Below are positions 18,733 to 26,601 of a stretch of DNA of 64,000 nt, in pieces. The DNA comes from Ruminococcus albus AD2013. Its GTDB lineage: Bacteria > Bacillota > Clostridia > Oscillospirales > Ruminococcaceae. The DNA lies in contig NZ_JAGS01000001.1 of assembly GCF_000526775.1 (NCBI RefSeq), positions 186,001 to 250,000 on the forward strand, in the 5' to 3' direction. A program made the translations under genes and the position numbers. The number at the start of each line of letters is the position of its first letter. Position 1 is the first letter of the stretch. The notes below the pieces were generated by a model that searched no databases, was not told where the DNA came from, and saw only the letters and a program-made list of their open reading frames with translations.

Positions 18733-19803
18733 ATGGCAATTGATATTAACAAGATACTGGACGAATCCAGAGCACTGGGCTGCTCGGACTTGCACTTTAC
18801 CGTTGGTATCCCCCCCATAGTAAGACAGGGTGGTAACCTGAGAAAGCTGTCAAGCTATCCTGATATGACCGAGATCGAAATTCTCAGAGTGTGCGAGGAT
18901 ATGTGTAACGACAGACAGAGACAGCAGATCAAGGATAAGATCGATACTGACTTTACATATGTATCAAGCAGAGGTTTCCGTCACAGAGTTAACGTTTACC
19001 ATCAGAGAGGTAACACCGCTATCGCTATCCGTCTGCTGAGAAACGATATCCCTACTCTTACCGATCTGGATCTGCCTCCCGTACTGGCTGAATTCGTAAT
19101 GCGTCCACGTGGCCTTGTGCTTGTAACAGGTCCTACCGGTTCCGGTAAGTCTACAACACTGGCTGCGATGATCGACCACGTTAATATCCATAAGTCTTCA
19201 CATATCATCACTGTTGAGGATCCTATCGAGTATCTGCACTCCCACAAGAGATGTATGATCAACCAGAGAGAGATCGGACCCGATGTTCCCAGCTTCTCCA
19301 TGGCGCTGAGAGCTGCTCTCCGTGAGGACCCTGATATCATACTCGTCGGAGAAATGCGTGACTTCGAGACTATCGAAGCTGCCGTAACCGCCGCAGAAAC
19401 AGGTCACCTGGTTATGTCCACACTTCATACAACTGACGCTGCTTCGACTATCGACCGTATCATCGACGTATTCCCTGCACACCAGCAGCACCAGATCAGA
19501 ACTCAGCTGGCGTCCGTACTTGTTGGTATCTGTACTCAGACTCTCTGCCGTACATTTGATGGTACAAGCCGTGTAGCTTGCTGTGAGATCCTGAACGCTA
19601 CTGACTCCATCAAGGCTATGATCCGTGATGATAAGGTTCACCTTATCGGTTCCGCAATGCAGACAGGTAAGGCTGTCGGAATGCAGACTATGGACCAGGA
19701 GCTTGCTAAGCTGGTTAGAAACAGAACTATCTCCAAGGAAGTTGCACTTGAAAAGTGCGTAAACGCAAACGACCTGAACAGATACATCAACCAGAACATC
19801 TGA
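18733..19803 (+). CDS. pilT: Type IV pilus retraction ATPase PilT
   Basis: Secretion-family ATPase that disassembles pilin subunits and drives twitching or retraction. Its 356 residues match PilT. Features are the N-terminal SDLHFTVG motif, Walker A GPTGSGKST (133-141), the Asp box ITVEDPIEY, Walker B with DPDIILVGEMRD, and the AAETGHLVMSTLHT His box. The C-terminal VGICTQTLCR replaces the usual AIRNLIRE-type region. It lies 105 bases after pilB, preceded by GGAGG, and ends at a strong terminator. The presence of PilT implies retractable pili, not only secretion pseudopili. Confidence 0.96.
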   Translation: MAIDINKILDESRALGCSDLHFTVGIPPIVRQGGNLRKLSSYPDMTEIEILRVCEDMCNDRQRQQIKDKIDTDFTYVSSRGFRHRVNVYHQRGNTAIAIRLLRNDIPTLTDLDLPPVLAEFVMRPRGLVLVTGPTGSGKSTTLAAMIDHVNIHKSSHIITVEDPIEYLHSHKRCMINQREIGPDVPSFSMALRAALREDPDIILVGEMRDFETIEAAVTAAETGHLVMSTLHTTDAASTIDRIIDVFPAHQQHQIRTQLASVLVGICTQTLCRTFDGTSRVACCEILNATDSIKAMIRDDKVHLIGSAMQTGKAVGMQTMDQELAKLVRNRTISKEVALEKCVNANDLNRYINQNI

Positions 19804-19810
19804 TAATTTA

Positions 19811-19840
19811 AGGGCTGTACTTTTGGTACAGCCCTTTTTG
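19811..19840 (+). terminator. Terminator of the pilB-pilT unit
   Basis: Perfect stem AGGGCTGTAC/GTACAGCCCT followed by five T residues, eight bases after the pilT stop. Confidence 0.9.
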
Positions 19841-19874
19841 AATTCTGACGCTGATATTTGTGCAGATTTTTATG

Positions 19875-19903
19875 TTGACATAGATTATAAACTGTGTTAT
19901 AAT
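19875..19903 (+). promoter_or_regulatory. Consensus sigma-A promoter
   Basis: TTGACA (19875-19880), exactly 17 bp, TATAAT (19898-19903), with a TGT extended -10. It is one of the best promoters in the window and precedes the 161-residue hypothetical gene. Confidence 0.88.
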
Positions 19904-19957
19904 GTAATCAGTGAAAGATAGTAACTAAAAGTTACTAAGAAAACGAGGAACTGAACT

Positions 19958-20443
19958 ATGATACTTAGAAGACTTTACGAGACAAACGGCTGGAAATATG
20001 CGGAATATCAGACGACATGGCCTTATGGCTGGGATTTCATTCTTGATGCTGTACAGGAGATCATAGACATTGACCTGCTGAAAAGTGATGCTGAAGTTCG
20101 CTTTGCGGTAAGAGAGGTAGCAGGTGCGCCAATGCAGGAGATAACCGATGAAGTCGAGGAAGCGGAGTACGATCTGCGTGACTGCGAGACTTTGCAGAGT
20201 GAATGGGGCGTGCTGATGATAACAGGTGTCAGTCCCATACTCAAAAATATTCAGATACAGGTGGAATTATACAATCAGACAGGTATGCTTCGTATAGGCA
20301 CGACTTCTGCGGAGATATTCGATGAGAGCGAAAATGCCCTGACAACCTACATTTGCAGTATGGAGATAAAAGCCTACTGCGCCGATACCGAGCGCCGGGT
20401 TATTGAAGCCATCCGAAACGGTGAGTATGAGGAAGAAGAATAA
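19958..20443 (+). CDS. Hypothetical acidic cytoplasmic protein
   Basis: A 161-residue acidic protein with no signal peptide and no membrane helix. I recognise no family. It has alternating strands and helices (for example MILRRLYETNGWKYAEYQTT and TYICSMEIKAYCADTERRVIEAI) and an acidic tail EYEEEE. It is monocistronic, with a consensus promoter and its own terminator, so it is probably a real, well expressed gene. The start is the ATG after CGAGGAACTGA; the Shine-Dalgarno match is only fair. Its place next to the pilus locus does not prove a pilus role because pilT ends in a terminator. Confidence 0.7.
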   Translation: MILRRLYETNGWKYAEYQTTWPYGWDFILDAVQEIIDIDLLKSDAEVRFAVREVAGAPMQEITDEVEEAEYDLRDCETLQSEWGVLMITGVSPILKNIQIQVELYNQTGMLRIGTTSAEIFDESENALTTYICSMEIKAYCADTERRVIEAIRNGEYEEEE

Positions 20444-20465
20444 ATAATTATTTCCTATAAAATTT

Positions 20466-20510
20466 AAGCCATAGTATTTCTGCATTATTGTCAGAAGTAC
20501 TATGGCTTTT
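20466..20510 (+). terminator. Terminator after the hypothetical gene
   Basis: Long stem with AGCCATAGTA and TTCTG arms paired with CAGAA and TACTATGGCT, followed by TTTT. Confidence 0.75.
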
Positions 20511-20566
20511 ATTCTGATTTTGTAGGGCTGGTTGGATATTTGTTGTGATGGGTAGTTTGTGAGTTT

Positions 20567-20799
20567 TCGACCCTCGTTTCTCGGGTCGAGCCGTCAAATA
20601 CGCTATCGCTGTTTGACGGCGGGCGCGGCAATAATTTTACGCAAATAATTTGAGCGTGGACGTTTGTTTATCCACGCTCTGAATGTATTTATTGCCGCGC
20701 CGTTCGCTTTACTATCACAGCATATTTTTACGTTGCTTTTGCACCTTGACCGAGAGGCTCTGCCTCTCGAGCTCTCCGCAAGCCTTTCGCGAAAGGCTT
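20567..20799. repeat. Cluster of nested inverted repeats in a 530-base non-coding gap
   Basis: The gap 20511-20977 holds no convincing gene but six inverted repeats. TCGACCC/GGGTCGA: 20567-20573 and 20583-20589. GCCGTCAAA/TTTGACGGC: 20590-20598 and 20612-20620. GGCGCGGCAAT/ATTGCCGCGCC: 20622-20632 and 20691-20701, enclosing GAGCGTGGA/TCCACGCTC at 20652-20660 and 20671-20679. CGAGAGGC/GCCTCTCG: 20751-20758 and 20762-20769. The palindrome AAGCCTTTCG/CGAAAGGCTT: 20780-20799. Local GC content is higher than in other gaps. It could be a structured RNA, a repeat-type element or a relic. Confidence 0.6.
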
Positions 20800-20977
20800 G
20801 AGCCAAAGCTCTATTCGCGCACAGCTTTGTTAAGCTTATATGGCTTAGTCAGCGTCAAAGTATCTTGCGCTTACAAATAATTTACTTGCCATGTGCTGAC
20901 CAGCCGTCAAACAAACTTACGCTCTAAAAAAGCTATAAATAGGCGGAATCGGCCCGCCCGGCCGAGGGCATTGTGAA

Positions 20978-23215
20978 TTAAAACGACAGTTGGTCTGGGT
21001 CTTCAAGGTCTTTGGAAAGGCTGCCTGCTACGGGGATAGTCTTACTGCGGTATTTAGCAAGTGTCTCGGCTTCTTCATCGGATACGATGTACGCCTTTTC
21101 CACCTTTGCATTTTTGGCTTTGAGGGTCATGACCTGAACGCCCTGTGTGTTTCTGGTGGTTTTGGGCAGAAGCAGTGCGGTATCGAAAAGCAGTGCTCTG
21201 CCGTTGGTTGTGCGCAGCATTACCTGAGCATTATCGGTTAGTTTCAGTATCGCCACAAGACCCGATTTATCGCTGTAAGCATTTGCAAGCTTTTTACGGT
21301 TGGTCTTGGTGGCATAGGAATCCAGAGGTACTTTCGCAGCCTTGCCGTTCTCAAATACAAACAGCAGATAGCCCGAGTAATCCATGGTCTCCACCATTGT
21401 GTGGAAAGTTTCACCGTTATCAAAGCCCAGCACTGCGGGGATATAATCGCCAAGGTCGCTTGCCTTTGTATTGCCGAAACGGCTGGCTCTGGATTTGTAA
21501 ACGCTCGCCTTGTCCGAGAAGAACAGCAGTTCAGCGCGGTTGGAGGACTCTGTTTCTGACATCATGCGGTCGCCCTCTTTCAGCTTCTGGTCGCTTGCCA
21601 TACGAAGGGACTGCATGGTACATTTCTTGAAATAGCCGCTTTCGGAGATGAACAGCTTGCAGGGGTAATCCTCGATCTCTTCCTCTTCCTCAACTTCCTC
21701 GATGTCGCTCTGATAGAAGAACTGAGTTTTCCTCTCCTGACCGTAGTTCTTGATAACATCTTTCAGCTCGCTGACTATTATATCGCGTATCTTCTTTTCA
21801 CTGCCGAGGACTTCTTCCAGTTCGGCGATCTCGTTTTCAAGTTTTTCGGTCTCGGAGGTACGCTTGAGGATATACTCGCGGTTCAGATGACGAAGTTTTA
21901 TCTCAGCTACGTAATCAGCCTGTATCTCGTCGATGCCAAAGCCTATCATCAGGTTGGGAACGACTTCGCTTTCTTCTTCGGTCTCGCGGATTATGCGTAT
22001 CGCTTTGTCGATATCCAGCAGTATCTTGCCCAGACCTTTCAGCAGGTGGAGCTTGTCCTTCTTCTTTTTAAGGTCGAATTCAACACGCCTGCGGACACAG
22101 CTTACGCGGAATTTTGTCCATTCGTCCAAAATTTCGTACACACCCATTACCTTGGGATATCCGTGCACAAGTATATTGAAGTTGCAGGAATAGGTGTCCT
22201 GCAGGGGGGTCAGCTTGTATAGCTTCTGCATCAGCTTGTCGGGGTCAACGCCCTTTTTGATGTCGATACCGATCTGCAAGCCGTTCAGGTCTGTTTCATC
22301 ACGGATATAGGATATTTCCTTGATCTTGCTTGCCTTTACCAGTGCGATTATCTTTTCGATTATCGCTTCGATAGTTGTGGTTGCAGGTATCTCGGTTATC
22401 TCAATGCAGCGCTCTTCCTTATTGAAACGGTACTTCGCACGCAGTTTTACGGAACCTCTGCCAGTGCGGTATATCTTATCCAGTTCTTCCTCGTCGTAAA
22501 GCAGATATCCGCCGCCGGGGAAGTCGGGACCTTTCAGGGTATCCAGTGCGTTAGCATCGCTGTTTTTGATAAGGGCTATGGCTGTCTCGCAGACCTCTTT
22601 GAGGTTGAACGGGCATACCGATGAAGCCATAGATACTCCGATTCCGACATTTGCATTTACCAGTATCGTCGGGAATGTAGCAGGGAAGAGGGTAGGCTCT
22701 GTCATGGTGTTATCGTAGTTGGGGACAAAGTCAACGGTCTCCTTGTCGATATCCCTGAAAAGCTCCTCGCATATGGGTTCAAGCTTAGCTTCGGTGTATC
22801 GTGAAGCCGCATAAGCCATATCTCTTGAATAGGACTTACCGAAGTTACCCTTTGACTGCACATATGGGTGCAGAAGTGCCTCGTTGCCGCGGGAGAGTCT
22901 TACGAGGGTCTCATAAATAGCCGCGTCGCCGTGAGGGTTCAGTTTCATTGTCGCGCCGACGATATTGGCACATTTGGTCAGCTTGCCCTTTATCAGCCCC
23001 ATGAGGTACATTGTGTACAAAAGCTTTCTGTGAGAAGGCTTGAAACCGTCTATCTCGGGGAAAGCACGGGATACAATAACGCTCATGGCGTAGGGCATAT
23101 AATTCTTTTCAAGGGTCTGGGTTATCTTCTGTTCAGCGACAAGCCCGGCGCCCTCGATATAAGCATCTATCTTAGGTGCAGCAGCCTTTTTCGGCTCTGC
23201 TTTCTTTTTTGCCAT
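20978..23215 (-). CDS. parC: DNA topoisomerase IV subunit A (ParC-like)
   Basis: Type IIA topoisomerase cleavage subunit, 745 residues. The DNA-gate motifs are KPSHRKLLYTMYLMG and AASRYTEAKL, with catalytic Tyr140. A coiled-coil gate and a C-terminal beta-pinwheel region follow. The GyrA box (QRRGGKG) that defines gyrase wrapping is not seen, which favours topoisomerase IV or a ParC-like second enzyme over gyrase A. An N-terminal Lys/Ala-rich extension precedes the core. The partner gene parE-like lies upstream on the same strand, separated by two small membrane protein genes. The GGAAAG site before the ATG supports the start. Confidence 0.9.
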   Translation of the reverse strand: MAKKKAEPKKAAAPKIDAYIEGAGLVAEQKITQTLEKNYMPYAMSVIVSRAFPEIDGFKPSHRKLLYTMYLMGLIKGKLTKCANIVGATMKLNPHGDAAIYETLVRLSRGNEALLHPYVQSKGNFGKSYSRDMAYAASRYTEAKLEPICEELFRDIDKETVDFVPNYDNTMTEPTLFPATFPTILVNANVGIGVSMASSVCPFNLKEVCETAIALIKNSDANALDTLKGPDFPGGGYLLYDEEELDKIYRTGRGSVKLRAKYRFNKEERCIEITEIPATTTIEAIIEKIIALVKASKIKEISYIRDETDLNGLQIGIDIKKGVDPDKLMQKLYKLTPLQDTYSCNFNILVHGYPKVMGVYEILDEWTKFRVSCVRRRVEFDLKKKKDKLHLLKGLGKILLDIDKAIRIIRETEEESEVVPNLMIGFGIDEIQADYVAEIKLRHLNREYILKRTSETEKLENEIAELEEVLGSEKKIRDIIVSELKDVIKNYGQERKTQFFYQSDIEEVEEEEEIEDYPCKLFISESGYFKKCTMQSLRMASDQKLKEGDRMMSETESSNRAELLFFSDKASVYKSRASRFGNTKASDLGDYIPAVLGFDNGETFHTMVETMDYSGYLLFVFENGKAAKVPLDSYATKTNRKKLANAYSDKSGLVAILKLTDNAQVMLRTTNGRALLFDTALLLPKTTRNTQGVQVMTLKAKNAKVEKAYIVSDEEAETLAKYRSKTIPVAGSLSKDLEDPDQLSF

Positions 23216-23235
23216 TTATAAACTTTCCTTTCGTT

Positions 23236-23253
23236 AACTTGTATTGGTGACAG
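23236..23253 (-). repeat. 18-bp direct repeat copy A (upstream of parC)
   Basis: AACTTGTATTGGTGACAG; 17 of 18 bases match the copy at 23818-23835. Each copy lies just upstream of a gene start on the minus strand, and together they flank the first DUF3592-like gene. Confidence 0.6.
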
Positions 23254-23329
23254 AATGACAGCTGATGTAAAGGCTGTTATGTCTGCACAGCGGTGAATGA
23301 TTTATAAGATTTGAGGTAGTACACTGACT

Positions 23330-23800
23330 TTACCAGTCTTCATGTTTGTCTGATGGTAAAGTCTGCTTAGCCATAATATCACTTTGTTTTTCCGATTGCC
23401 TGAGTGCTGCTATATATAGAACTACAGATATGACGGAGAGTATCAAGCCCATCTTTGCCAAAAGAATGCCGTGGGCTTTTTCCTCTACATTGTCGTCGTT
23501 ATGACCCGGGATAACATAATTCATTGGATCGTTTGGGTCGTATTTTATAGAGAACGTTTCTCCTGTCTCAATAGATCTGTACGAACTGAATTCGATAATG
23601 TATTTAGTACCTGCCATAAAATATGCTGTTATCTCGGACCCACCATCATCATCGGGGCCCTGAACTTTGGTAACAGTGCAGATGGTTTCAGCTGTACATT
23701 TCCTGATCTGTTTTTCACGATTATTTGCTCCAAAAGTAGAAATGAATATGCCTGTAAACATGATCAGCAGTGAGATGATCAGAAATACTTTTTGTTTCAT
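23330..23800 (-). CDS. DUF3592-like two-helix membrane protein A
   Basis: A 156-residue protein with an N-terminal transmembrane helix (residues 5-24), an extracellular beta domain (about 30-112) and a second helix (about 112-134). The middle region has the pattern YIIEFSS ... GETFSIKYDPNDPMNYVIPG, typical of DUF3592-type proteins, whose conserved core is a short strand followed by YDPxxP. Function is unknown. It is a paralogue of the next gene upstream (23885-24295) and lies inside the parE-parC unit. The start has a GGGGAAG ribosome site. Confidence 0.75.
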   Translation of the reverse strand: MKQKVFLIISLLIMFTGIFISTFGANNREKQIRKCTAETICTVTKVQGPDDDGGSEITAYFMAGTKYIIEFSSYRSIETGETFSIKYDPNDPMNYVIPGHNDDNVEEKAHGILLAKMGLILSVISVVLYIAALRQSEKQSDIMAKQTLPSDKHEDW

Positions 23801-23817
23801 AGCACTTCCCCTTCATT

Positions 23818-23835
23818 AAACTTGTATTGGTAACA
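23818..23835 (-). repeat. 18-bp direct repeat copy B
   Basis: AACTTGTATTGGTAACAG, the partner of 23236-23253, located 18 bases upstream of the DUF3592-like gene A start codon. Confidence 0.6.
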
Positions 23836-23884
23836 GCTCAGTTGTATCACCTTTCAGCGACCGTCTCTCAAAGACGCGATGCTG

Positions 23885-24295
23885 TCAGGTTCTGTTTTTC
23901 AGCGCCTTTATCAGAACAATGATACCTATGCCGATCAATCCGAAACCGCATATGATCAAAGTTTTCGATGAGGTATATAGTTCCGGGATATAGTATACAT
24001 TGTGGTCATCGGGATCGTACATCACTTTGACAGACTCACCTTCTGTGAGCTGCGTGCTGCTGTTGCTCTCATCAATGATAGTCTTGCCGTCAAGCTCAAA
24101 CTGAACGGTCGTATGGAAAGACCTGCTTTTCTTATTTTTATTTAGCTCGACAGTCATTACCTTACCGTATACGTACTCGGTACACCTATGTTCAATTTTA
24201 TGTTGTAATGATGAAAACATAGTTGCCGTTACGATACCGCCTATTATAAACAGTACACAGAATATAATGCGGAAAGTGAACTGGAACTTTTTCAC
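23885..24295 (-). CDS. DUF3592-like two-helix membrane protein B
   Basis: A 136-residue protein with the same plan as its neighbour: a helix at about 8-28, an extracellular strand-rich domain with VQFELDGKTIIDES and GESVKVMYDPDDHNVYYIPE, and a second helix at about 110-130. It starts only 21 bases after the parE stop codon, so it is very likely transcribed with parE. The pair probably arose by duplication. Their place inside a topoisomerase operon is unexplained; it may be chance insertion rather than function. Confidence 0.75.
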   Translation of the reverse strand: MKKFQFTFRIIFCVLFIIGGIVTATMFSSLQHKIEHRCTEYVYGKVMTVELNKNKKSRSFHTTVQFELDGKTIIDESNSSTQLTEGESVKVMYDPDDHNVYYIPELYTSSKTLIICGFGLIGIGIIVLIKALKNRT

Positions 24296-24316
24296 AGCAA
24301 TACATCTCCTTTTTTA

Positions 24317-26302
24317 TCAGGATATATCTGCCATTTCCAGATACTCAGCACCGTTGTTGGTGATGAATTCCTTACGTCCCGCAAGGTCGTCGCCCAGCAG
24401 CATATTGAACATCCACTGTGTCATCTCGATATCGTCGGGGTTGACCTTTATCAGACGGCGTGTCTCGGGATTCATGGTGGTAAGGCTCATCATGTCGGCT
24501 TCGTTCTCACCAAGACCCTTCGAGCGCTGTATGGTGAAGCTCTTGTTGCCTATCATTTTGAGTATCTTGTCCTTTTCGGGCTCATCATAGGCGAAGTAGG
24601 TCTTGTCCTTGGTGGTTATCTCAAACAGGGGAGATTCCGCGATATACACATAGCCCTTCTCGATGAGGGTGGGTGTAAGGCGGTAAAGCATGGTGAGTAT
24701 CAGCGTCCTTATCTGGAAACCGTCCACGTCCGCATCGGTACATATGACGATCTTGTTCCATCTGAGGTTATCGAGGTTGAAAGCGGAGAGATCCTTTTTC
24801 TTGCCTGTGTTTACTTCAACACCGCAGCCCAGTACCTTTATAAGGTCGGTGATTATCTCGTTCTTGAAAATCTTGTCGTAGTCAGCTTTAAGACAGTTGA
24901 GTATCTTACCTCTTACAGGTATAACTGCCTGGAATTCAGCGTCTCTTGCCAGTTTAACGGAACCCAGCGCCGAATCACCCTCCACGATGTAAAGTTCGCG
25001 TCTGCTCAGGTCTTTTGAACGGCAGTCAACGAACTTCTGCACCTGATTTGAAAGGTCGATGGTGCCCTGAAGCTTCTTCTTGATATTCAGTCTTGAAGAT
25101 TCCGCACTTTCACGCGAACGCTTGTTGACCAGTACCTGTTCGGCTATCTTCAGGGCTTCATCGGGGTTCTCGATGAAGTATATCTCAAGGTTGTGCTTTA
25201 AGAATTCTGTCATGCACTCCTTGATGAACTTGTTGTTTATAGCTTTCTTGGTCTGGTTTGCATAAGATGTCTGTGTTGAGAATGAGCTTGATACCAGCAC
25301 CAGACAGTCTGCAACGTCCTGGAAAGTTATGGGCTTTTCATTTTTATTGTACTTATTATTGGACTTTAAATAAGCGTTTATCTGAGAAACGAAAGCGCTC
25401 CTTACAGCGTCATCGGGTGAGCCGCCGTGGGAAAGGAAGCTGGAGTTGTGGAAGTATTCCAGCGCCTGCACCTTGTTTGAGAATACAAAGGATACGCCCA
25501 GCTTGACGTTGTATTCGGGCTTGTCGGCACGGTCACGTCCGCGTCTGCTGCCCGAGAAGTACTGCACGTTTGTCAGGGTATTTTCGCCTGCTATTTCCTT
25601 GACATAGTCCTCTATGCCGTTTTCATAGTAGTAGGTGGTCTCCTCAAATGACATATTCTCACGCTGTATCCTCAGCAGGAAAGTCACGCCCGGGTTTACC
25701 ACAGCCTGCTTTTTCAGAATATCCTCAAAGTACTCTTTCTCGATGCTTATCTCGGTGAATACGTCGAGGTCAGGCTTCCAGTGGGTGCGGGTACCTGTCT
25801 TTTTGCTCTTGCATTCTTCCTTTTTAAGACCGCCGATATTGTCGCCCTTTTCAAAACGAAGTTCATACTTAAAACCGTCGCGGATGACCTCAACGTCCAT
25901 ATATTCGGAAGAGTACTGGGTAGCACAGGCACCGAGACCGTTTGTACCAAGGGAGTACTCGTAGTTATCTCCCGAGTTATTGTTGTACTTGCCGCCTGCG
26001 TAAAGCTCGCAGTAAACAAGTTCCCAGTTATAGCGTTTTTCACGCTGGTTGTAATCCACGGGACATCCTCTGCCGAAGTCCTGCACCTCTATGGAATCAT
26101 CGAAATACTTTGTGACGATTATCTTATCGCCGTGACCCTCGCGGGCTTCGTCTATGGAGTTAGATATAATCTCAAATACCGAATGTTTACAGCCGCCCAG
26201 ACCATCCGAGCCGAACATTACCGCAGGGCGCAGACGAACTCTGTCCTTGCCTTTCAGCAGTGTAATGTCTTCATTGCCGTAATCCTGCTTTTTGTTAGCC
26301 AT
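24317..26302 (-). CDS. parE: DNA topoisomerase IV subunit B (ParE-like)
   Basis: ATPase and TOPRIM subunit of a type IIA topoisomerase, 661 residues. The GHKL ATP site shows EIISNSIDEA, DFGRGCPVD and LGTNGLGACATQ. The TOPRIM domain shows VEGDSALGS and DADVDGFQIRTL, and the GyrB C-terminal motif is seen in the last 80 residues. The EGDSALGSVKLARD segment differs from the common EGDSAGGSAKQGRD of GyrB, in line with a divergent clostridial ParE-type enzyme. It should form a heterotetramer with the ParC-like protein encoded downstream. It is the first gene of a four-gene minus-strand unit with a promoter near 26.38-26.41 kb. Confidence 0.92.
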   Translation of the reverse strand: MANKKQDYGNEDITLLKGKDRVRLRPAVMFGSDGLGGCKHSVFEIISNSIDEAREGHGDKIIVTKYFDDSIEVQDFGRGCPVDYNQREKRYNWELVYCELYAGGKYNNNSGDNYEYSLGTNGLGACATQYSSEYMDVEVIRDGFKYELRFEKGDNIGGLKKEECKSKKTGTRTHWKPDLDVFTEISIEKEYFEDILKKQAVVNPGVTFLLRIQRENMSFEETTYYYENGIEDYVKEIAGENTLTNVQYFSGSRRGRDRADKPEYNVKLGVSFVFSNKVQALEYFHNSSFLSHGGSPDDAVRSAFVSQINAYLKSNNKYNKNEKPITFQDVADCLVLVSSSFSTQTSYANQTKKAINNKFIKECMTEFLKHNLEIYFIENPDEALKIAEQVLVNKRSRESAESSRLNIKKKLQGTIDLSNQVQKFVDCRSKDLSRRELYIVEGDSALGSVKLARDAEFQAVIPVRGKILNCLKADYDKIFKNEIITDLIKVLGCGVEVNTGKKKDLSAFNLDNLRWNKIVICTDADVDGFQIRTLILTMLYRLTPTLIEKGYVYIAESPLFEITTKDKTYFAYDEPEKDKILKMIGNKSFTIQRSKGLGENEADMMSLTTMNPETRRLIKVNPDDIEMTQWMFNMLLGDDLAGRKEFITNNGAEYLEMADIS

Positions 26303-26379
26303 TTCATAACCTCACATCATATAATATGTTCTCCGCTTTAGCAGAGAACAACTGTTCTGTTTATTTGCAAACATAGTTA

Positions 26380-26409
26380 TTATACCACACTTTACCGCGT
26401 TTTGTAAAG
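26380..26409 (-). promoter_or_regulatory. Promoter of the parE unit
   Basis: On the minus strand, TTTACA (26404-26409), 18-bp spacer and TATAAT (26380-26385), with an extended TGG. A leader hairpin GTTCTC..GC/GC..GAGAAC follows at 26329-26350. Confidence 0.65.
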
Positions 26410-26511
26410 AGTGTGTCAAAAAAATTTACGAATTATAGGATCGAGGGAGATTTATTGTACAGATCTTATGCAGATAACGATCGATCCCTTGAAAAAATAT
26501 ATTGGGAATGA

Positions 26512-26540
26512 TTGACAAAAGTTTAAAATCGTGATATTAT
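26512..26540 (+). promoter_or_regulatory. Promoter of the dockerin gene pair
   Basis: TTGACA (26512-26517), 17-bp spacer and TATTAT (26535-26540) with an extended TGA. It is divergent from the parE promoter; apart from these the 300-base gap is plain AT-rich sequence. Confidence 0.75.
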
Positions 26541-26601
26541 TCTAAATATACGGCGATGATACGCTGTAATGATAACACTAATATCAATAAGGAGAAATGA
26601 G

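Noticed and set aside
20603..20880. Short frames on both strands in the inverted-repeat gap (67 and 65 codons)
   Set aside because: They are symmetrical products of the palindromes, Arg/Ser-rich, and lack ribosome sites.
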